Shown piece by piece: positions 23,360 to 27,388 of a DNA stretch of 27,388 bases. A program made the translations under genes and the position numbers. This DNA comes from an uncultured Bacteroidales bacterium (GTDB lineage: Bacteria > Bacteroidota > Bacteroidia > Bacteroidales > Paludibacteraceae): positions 1 through 27,388 of the forward strand of contig CALGCU010000288.1 of the NCBI GenBank assembly GCA_937886455.1, in the 5' to 3' direction. Under the pieces are notes generated by a model. That model was given only the letters and a program-made list of their open reading frames with translations, made no database searches and had not been told where the DNA came from. The stretch's first letter is position 1, and every line of letters starts with the position of its first letter.

Positions 23360-25462
23360 CTAATTGTCAAGTAAATCCAAAAATAGATTTATCTCGCTTT
23401 GGTTGATGTGATTGTTTTTCATGTTCTGCATGAACTCTCTTAGTTTGTGATATAATCTGCGTTCGTCACGATGAGTGTTGAGTTCGGTGCGTAGTAATTC
23501 ATAGGCTTGGCTACGTAATCCTATAGCCCATAGTCCTGCGCCTATGTGTAGCCTTTTCTCAGTTGATAAATCGGGTTGGGTAAGACTCATTTCCCAGTAT
23601 TTGCGTGCTTGTTCGTAGTTACCTGTTTGATAGGATAAATCTCCAATCGCAATGGTGGCAAGGTTGTAGGCGGAGTGTTCCCAATGGATTTTAAATGCTG
23701 TTTGCAATGCCGTTTCTAATTGTCCCATAGCTTCTTGGCAATAACACAACTTGATGGCCATTCGGTAGTCGTTTGGACTTAATTGACTGAGTTCTTCATA
23801 TAGATGAAGCGCTGTTTCGTAGTTGCCTTGTACGTACGCAATGTTTGCCATGCGTTTTAGCGTCCATTTATCATTAGGTTGTAGTAAATCGGCTTTCTGG
23901 TATAATTCCCATGCTTCTGATGGGTTATCGGTTGTTTTCTCTGTGGCATATCCCATGCGCTGGTAGAGGGTGGCATCGTTGCGCTCTGCAGCCCATAGTT
24001 GGTAGATGCTTAGGGCTTCTTGGTAATGCTCTTCTGCGAAGAGCCTGTCTGCTAATGCGATTTGTTGGCTCATGCTGAAAATTCCCTTGGTAAACAATGG
24101 TGTTTTGCTCCATGTTAATGCTAAACCAAATGGATTTTTATTGGCTTTGGAAAATGCAGGATAGAGTTCAAAAAAACGATATAAGTCTTGGATATATTGA
24201 TTAGCCATGCGCATCCATCCATCTTCTTTGCTAAGTTTTTGTATGCCTTCAGTCAATTGTTCTTCCATTTCTTGCCCTAATTGGCTGTTCACCAGTTTTC
24301 GTTGTTCCTCCGGCATTTGTTTGATGCTGATACAGAAAGAATATTTGTCTGAATTACAAAGCGTACCATTATCCACAAAGACATCTAACACACTCTTTCC
24401 ATTGGGGGTAAAGAGCTCAGATATACTGGAGTGGTGTTTGTCAAATGGTAAAAACCAAGCGTAAGGTAGTTGGAAAAAACTGATGCGTTTTAAATCGGCA
24501 AAATTGGCAAAATACACATCGGCACCACTCATTTGTAACTCACCAAACTCTCTGATTTTAGCTTCTATATCGCTGTCGTAACTGATGTCTTTCCAATGCG
24601 GGTTTTGTTCATCGTCTTTTTGTGTTTCCTCAAGCCTGTCTTGCATTTTTTGTCCCGCTTTCATGAGGTCGGGTAACACTTCAGTACGCAGTTTTTCGGT
24701 AAGTTTTTTTGTGCCGGCTGTACGTATTATCAGTCGTATGAGTATCTCCAATCTGCGGTGAAGGGTAGGGTGCTCTATAAGCATGATATAGAGGTCTTCA
24801 GCTGTGTATTTGTCAGGATGGAGCAAAAGGCTGAGGCTGATGCCACACAATGCACGCATACCGGGCTCGTCTTCATTGTTAAGACTTTCTAATAACAGCA
24901 TGCATTTTGCTTTGTCCCATTTTCTCCATAGATTAAGACTTACTGCTGTTACGGCTAAACATTTTTCATTGTTGCCAAATTCAGTGCCATTGAGTATGGT
25001 TCTGTAAAGCTCAGTTTCTGAATCTGAATAGGTGGTGGTAGTCATCAGTAGGTCAAACCATCGTCTGAGCATTTGCTCGTAGGCTGTGCGTTCGCAGAGC
25101 CCTTCATGATAGTCTTGTAGGATGTTGATTGAAAAAACATCTCTGTGCAAACGGGCGTTTCTTATCTGTGTGTATGGAAAACCAACTTCTTCTGAAATGA
25201 GCAATTCTTCTTGTAATTCCTCTCCTAATAGGAGTGCTTCTTGCTTGATTTTATGAAGCATCTTTTCGCGCTCTGGATCATCCACTCCGTCTAAATAGTA
25301 TTTGGCTAATAAATCATAGTGTGTTAGCAGGTTCTCTATTTGCACACTCCACTGACCAAGCTTGTGCTCGGTGCATAGGTTTAACATTTCATGGAGAGCT
25401 TTTTTTAGTCGCCCTTGTTTCAAATAGTGAGTGAATCTGGTTACATTCATTGTTGTAGGCAA
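23360..25462 (-). CDS. Tetratricopeptide-repeat protein
   Basis: Large (700 residues) soluble-looking protein without a signal peptide. The N-terminal 450 residues are helical and not recognised as a named domain. Residues about 465-640 hold consecutive TPR-like helical pairs (ADRLFAEEHYQEALSIYQLW, AWELYQKADLLQPNDKWTL, NIAYVQGNYETALHLYEEL, GDLSYQTGNYEQARKYWEM). Likely a scaffold for protein-protein contacts in the cytoplasm. The start may be M1 (25462) or M5 (25450); both lie within about 20 bases of the Crp-like gene stop, so the two genes form an operon. It is convergent with the PagL-like gene, with only four bases between stops. Confidence 0.8.
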   Translation of the reverse strand: MPTTMNVTRFTHYLKQGRLKKALHEMLNLCTEHKLGQWSVQIENLLTHYDLLAKYYLDGVDDPEREKMLHKIKQEALLLGEELQEELLISEEVGFPYTQIRNARLHRDVFSINILQDYHEGLCERTAYEQMLRRWFDLLMTTTTYSDSETELYRTILNGTEFGNNEKCLAVTAVSLNLWRKWDKAKCMLLLESLNNEDEPGMRALCGISLSLLLHPDKYTAEDLYIMLIEHPTLHRRLEILIRLIIRTAGTKKLTEKLRTEVLPDLMKAGQKMQDRLEETQKDDEQNPHWKDISYDSDIEAKIREFGELQMSGADVYFANFADLKRISFFQLPYAWFLPFDKHHSSISELFTPNGKSVLDVFVDNGTLCNSDKYSFCISIKQMPEEQRKLVNSQLGQEMEEQLTEGIQKLSKEDGWMRMANQYIQDLYRFFELYPAFSKANKNPFGLALTWSKTPLFTKGIFSMSQQIALADRLFAEEHYQEALSIYQLWAAERNDATLYQRMGYATEKTTDNPSEAWELYQKADLLQPNDKWTLKRMANIAYVQGNYETALHLYEELSQLSPNDYRMAIKLCYCQEAMGQLETALQTAFKIHWEHSAYNLATIAIGDLSYQTGNYEQARKYWEMSLTQPDLSTEKRLHIGAGLWAIGLRSQAYELLRTELNTHRDERRLYHKLREFMQNMKNNHINQSEINLFLDLLDN

Positions 25463-25471
25463 TGATTGAAA

Positions 25472-26176
25472 CTATCCCATACGACTTATTTTCATTAGAC
25501 GCTCGTAGTCCAATATCTTTATTTTGCGTCCGTCTATGCTAATCACTTCTTCTGAGGCAAAGTTGGAAAGGGTGCGTATGGCATTTGAAGCAGTCATGTT
25601 AGATAGGTTGGCTAAGTCTTCTCTTGACATATACATGCTGATAGTAGCTCCGTCTGCTTCTACTCCGTAACTGTTTTTAAGTGAAAGGAGTGCTTCTGCT
25701 AAGCGTCCACGTATGTGTTTTTGAGTGAGGTTTACAGAACGTTTGTCGGCTGCACCTAAGTCGGTGGCAAGTTCTACCAAAAAATGATAGCAAAAGTCGC
25801 GATTGCTCTTCAGCAAACTGAGAAATATCTCTTTGGGCAACATGTAAACTGTGGATGGTTCAAAAGCGCATACATTGGTGTTGTATTGCTCGCCTGCGAT
25901 TATGGCACGATAACCAAAATGCTCGTAGGGCTTTAACATGCGCACAATCTGATTGCGGTTGCCAACTCCTTCTTTATACACTTTCACTTTCCCTTTTACC
26001 AACACCATCATGTGTGTGGGTTCATCTCCCTCGTAATGAATGAGCTGATTCTTCTTGAATTGGTGAATGCTGATATGCAAATCTACTAAATTGCGTTCTG
26101 TAGCAGTTAATACATTCCATGCGGGAGATAGGTCCCATAAATGTTCGTGCTCTGCGTTCAGTCTTCGTGTTGCCAT
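25472..26176 (-). CDS. Crp/Fnr-family transcriptional regulator
   Basis: DNA-binding regulator of 234 residues. Residues about 20-130 form the cyclic-nucleotide-binding-like beta roll (LIHYEGDEPTHMMVLVKGKV, HFGYRAIIAGEQYN). A long dimerisation helix follows, then a C-terminal winged helix-turn-helix at about 175-215 (MSREDLANLSNMTASNAIRT, ISIDGRKIKILD). No cysteine cluster for an FeS sensor like FNR is seen, and the PRxx cAMP-contact pattern is not clear, so the effector is unknown. Long leader (about 125 bases) with a hairpin-like inverted repeat. First gene of an operon with the TPR protein. Confidence 0.9.
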   Translation of the reverse strand: MATRRLNAEHEHLWDLSPAWNVLTATERNLVDLHISIHQFKKNQLIHYEGDEPTHMMVLVKGKVKVYKEGVGNRNQIVRMLKPYEHFGYRAIIAGEQYNTNVCAFEPSTVYMLPKEIFLSLLKSNRDFCYHFLVELATDLGAADKRSVNLTQKHIRGRLAEALLSLKNSYGVEADGATISMYMSREDLANLSNMTASNAIRTLSNFASEEVISIDGRKIKILDYERLMKISRMG

Positions 26177-26201
26177 AGCTTAGAAGAAGATTTTTTTTAC
26201 G

Positions 26202-26223
26202 TCACACACCATCGGTGATGTGA
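26202..26223. promoter_or_regulatory. Imperfect inverted repeat in the Crp-like gene leader
   Basis: TCACA-CACC and GGTGATGTGA pair around ATC with one bulge. It lies between promoter and start codon. It could be an operator for a dimeric regulator, possibly autoregulation, or a leader hairpin; no terminator T run follows on the minus strand. Confidence 0.35.
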
Positions 26224-26303
26224 TGCCTAGGTTGTCGTTTTGTTAGTATAATTAGTTGGCATAAAAAAGAAAATACCCATTGGCGCTTTCTTTTTGTTAT
26301 TGG

Positions 26304-26334
26304 CAAAGGTAACTCAAAATCTGCAATCCGCAAA
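26304..26334 (-). promoter_or_regulatory. Promoter of the Crp-like/TPR operon
   Basis: Minus strand TTTG (26334-26331), 19 bases, then TACCTTTG (26311-26304): consensus -33/-7 pair. Confidence 0.8.
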
Positions 26335-26397
26335 ACTTCAAAGCATAAAAAGTGGAAAGAATTTAGAATTGAGGCAATTTGGCATCTTTTTATGTGT

Positions 26398-26434
26398 AAA
26401 AAAAAGACGACCACATCTTGTGTGGCCGTCTTTT
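26398..26434 (-). terminator. Terminator of the dipeptidyl peptidase III gene
   Basis: 14-bp arms 26402-26415 and 26421-26434 with a 5-base loop; one pair is A/C on the plus strand but G-U on the minus strand, and eight Ts follow on the minus strand. This fixes the minus strand as the functional orientation. Confidence 0.9.
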
Positions 26435-26457
26435 CTGTCAAATAACTACAATCCGGA

Positions 26458-26919
26458 TTAGTTGTAAGTAGGAAGCACGGAATAGTCCTTGCTGTAACGT
26501 AAGTGTTGTTCTGTATATCCTTCTGTGTAGTCTAAGGTTACATTAATCATGTTGCCTTCTGCATCATATTCCGGTACATACACTGGGTTGACAAATCCTT
26601 TGTAAGGTGCCAGATTTAATTTTGCATAGCGTTCCAACACTTCTTTATGTAGGTCTTGATTCACTTGCACGGCATATTGTTCTACAATTTGTTTGCCGGC
26701 TTCATAATCACCGGTTGATTTGATGCGTTGGATTTCGCGCAATAACTCGCCAAATAAGTCGCGCAATTTGTCATAATCGTTCACTACGACATAGGTTTTA
26801 CCGTCTCTTTCCTTAAATTCTACCACCTTGTCGGCTGCACCATGTTCCATCACCCAATTGGCAATCAATTGACGGTTACGCATATGGGCTTCTTCGATGG
26901 TCTTACCTGGTTGTTCCAA
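26458..26919 (-). pseudogene. Dipeptidyl peptidase III (M49), C-terminal part only
   Basis: The reading frame matches the C-terminal region of M49 zinc dipeptidyl peptidases (IEEAHMRNRQLIANWVMEHG, LFGELLREIQRIKSTGDYEA, LHKEVLERYAKLNLAPYKGF, ending DYSVLPTYN). Bacterial enzymes of this type are about 675 residues, so about three quarters, including the zinc-binding HECLGH region, is missing. Family similarity stops near GKTIEEAH (about 26905); codons upstream to a stop near 26951 read as the reverse of the antiporter gene, not as peptidase. No real start codon is apparent: the TTG at 26919 is incidental. It is either a broken gene or one side of a misassembly. The stop and terminator appear intact. 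Confidence 0.75.
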
Positions 26920-27388
26920 ATCATCATGTTCCTTTCGCTCGGTCTGTTAGTAAATCCATCTGAATTGCTTCCTGTTGCAGGTATAGGTATTTTGGTCGGT
27001 TTGTTTATGATATTTGTTTCGCGTCCGTTGTCGGTATTGTTGTCGATGTTGCCATTCCGTAAATTTTCGTTGAGCGGACGTATATTCACCTCATTTGTCG
27101 GATTACGTGGTGCTGTGCCTATTATTTTTGCTACCTATCCACTCATTGCAGGCGTAGAAAATGCAAATACAATGTTTAATATAGTCTTTTTTATCACAAT
27201 ATTATCTCTTGTGTTCCAAGGCACAATGATTCCACAAGTAGCCCGTTGGTTGAAACTTGATTTACCAATGAAAGAAAAAGTAAAATTGAAAGAGTTTGAT
27301 GTGGAGTTTTCTGACGATATCAAATCTGCAATGAGCGAAATGGAAGTAACAGCCAAGATGATTGCAAAGGGCGATCGTTTGATGGATA
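26890..27388 (+). CDS. NhaP2-type K+(Na+)/H+ antiporter fragment, both ends missing
   Basis: An open plus-strand frame without a start runs from about 26890 to the end of the window. It reads FFDGLTWLFQIIMFLSLG, then LLVNPSELLPVAG, FVGLRGAVPIIFATYPLIAG and IPQVARWLKLDLP: the last transmembrane segments of CPA1 antiporters of the NhaP2/CvrA type, followed by the cytoplasmic linker (EFDVEFSDDIKSAMSEMEV) leading to a regulatory C-terminal domain cut by the window edge. The N-terminal transmembrane helices should lie upstream but are replaced by the opposite-strand peptidase fragment. This gene was easily missed because it has no start or stop inside the window. Confidence 0.8.

Noticed and set aside
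26865..27089. Minus-strand 74-codon frame in the antiporter region
   Set aside because: It is the reverse shadow of the NhaP2-type coding frame, with Asn/Thr/Arg-rich content and no recognisable motif.

Overview
The window is chromosomal DNA from a Bacteroidales bacterium, probably close to Prevotellaceae. Three things point there: Bacteroidetes-type promoters (TTTG, a gap of about 19-21, then TAnnTTTG) in front of several genes with almost no Shine-Dalgarno signal; lineage-typical proteins (GldF-like permease, DUF4349 lipoprotein, PorT-like barrel, PagL-like acyloxyacyl hydrolase, secreted SUMF1-like protein); and AT-rich codon use. The genus is inference. No tRNA, rRNA, CRISPR array, prophage or recognisable defence locus was seen.

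Layout. 1-5422 (+): a tightly packed operon of a 5'-truncated acyltransferase, coaD, an S41 processing protease, a Wzx-type flippase and a glycosyltransferase. 5423-8344: pheT behind a duplicated promoter module, flanked by inverted copies of a dispersed repeat carrying 11-bp tandem units. 8345-8855: remnant of an IS4-type transposase and terminators. 8856-20051 (-): a long minus-strand stretch of separate units: yitT-like gene; MFS transporter plus DUF4349 lipoprotein; DnaQ-type exonuclease, grpE and dnaJ; dnaN; outer-membrane barrel plus YfcE-like phosphodiesterase; gldF-like permease plus a reduced methionine synthase. 20052-20623 is a repeat-rich leader. 20654-23355 (+): two envelope genes, SUMF1-like and PagL-like. 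23360-26176 (-): a Crp/Fnr regulator followed by a TPR protein. 26398-27388: 3' parts of a dipeptidyl peptidase III gene (-) and an NhaP2-type antiporter gene (+), meeting at an abnormal junction.

Most genes are housekeeping (CoA, translation, replication clamp, chaperones, methyl transfer) or envelope functions. The most unusual content is non-coding: a roughly 76-81 bp promoter-embedded repeat (TATCTTTR, five bases, GATA, two bases, then a GC-CTCG core) stacked in front of pheT, the SUMF1-like gene and the PagL-like gene, and 11-bp tandem arrays whose unit is uniform within a locus but differs between loci. Protein-level oddities are a MetH reduced to its folate, cap and cobalamin modules, a SUMF1-like protein with a degenerate second copy of its own fold, and the chimeric junction at the right end, which may be an assembly artefact.
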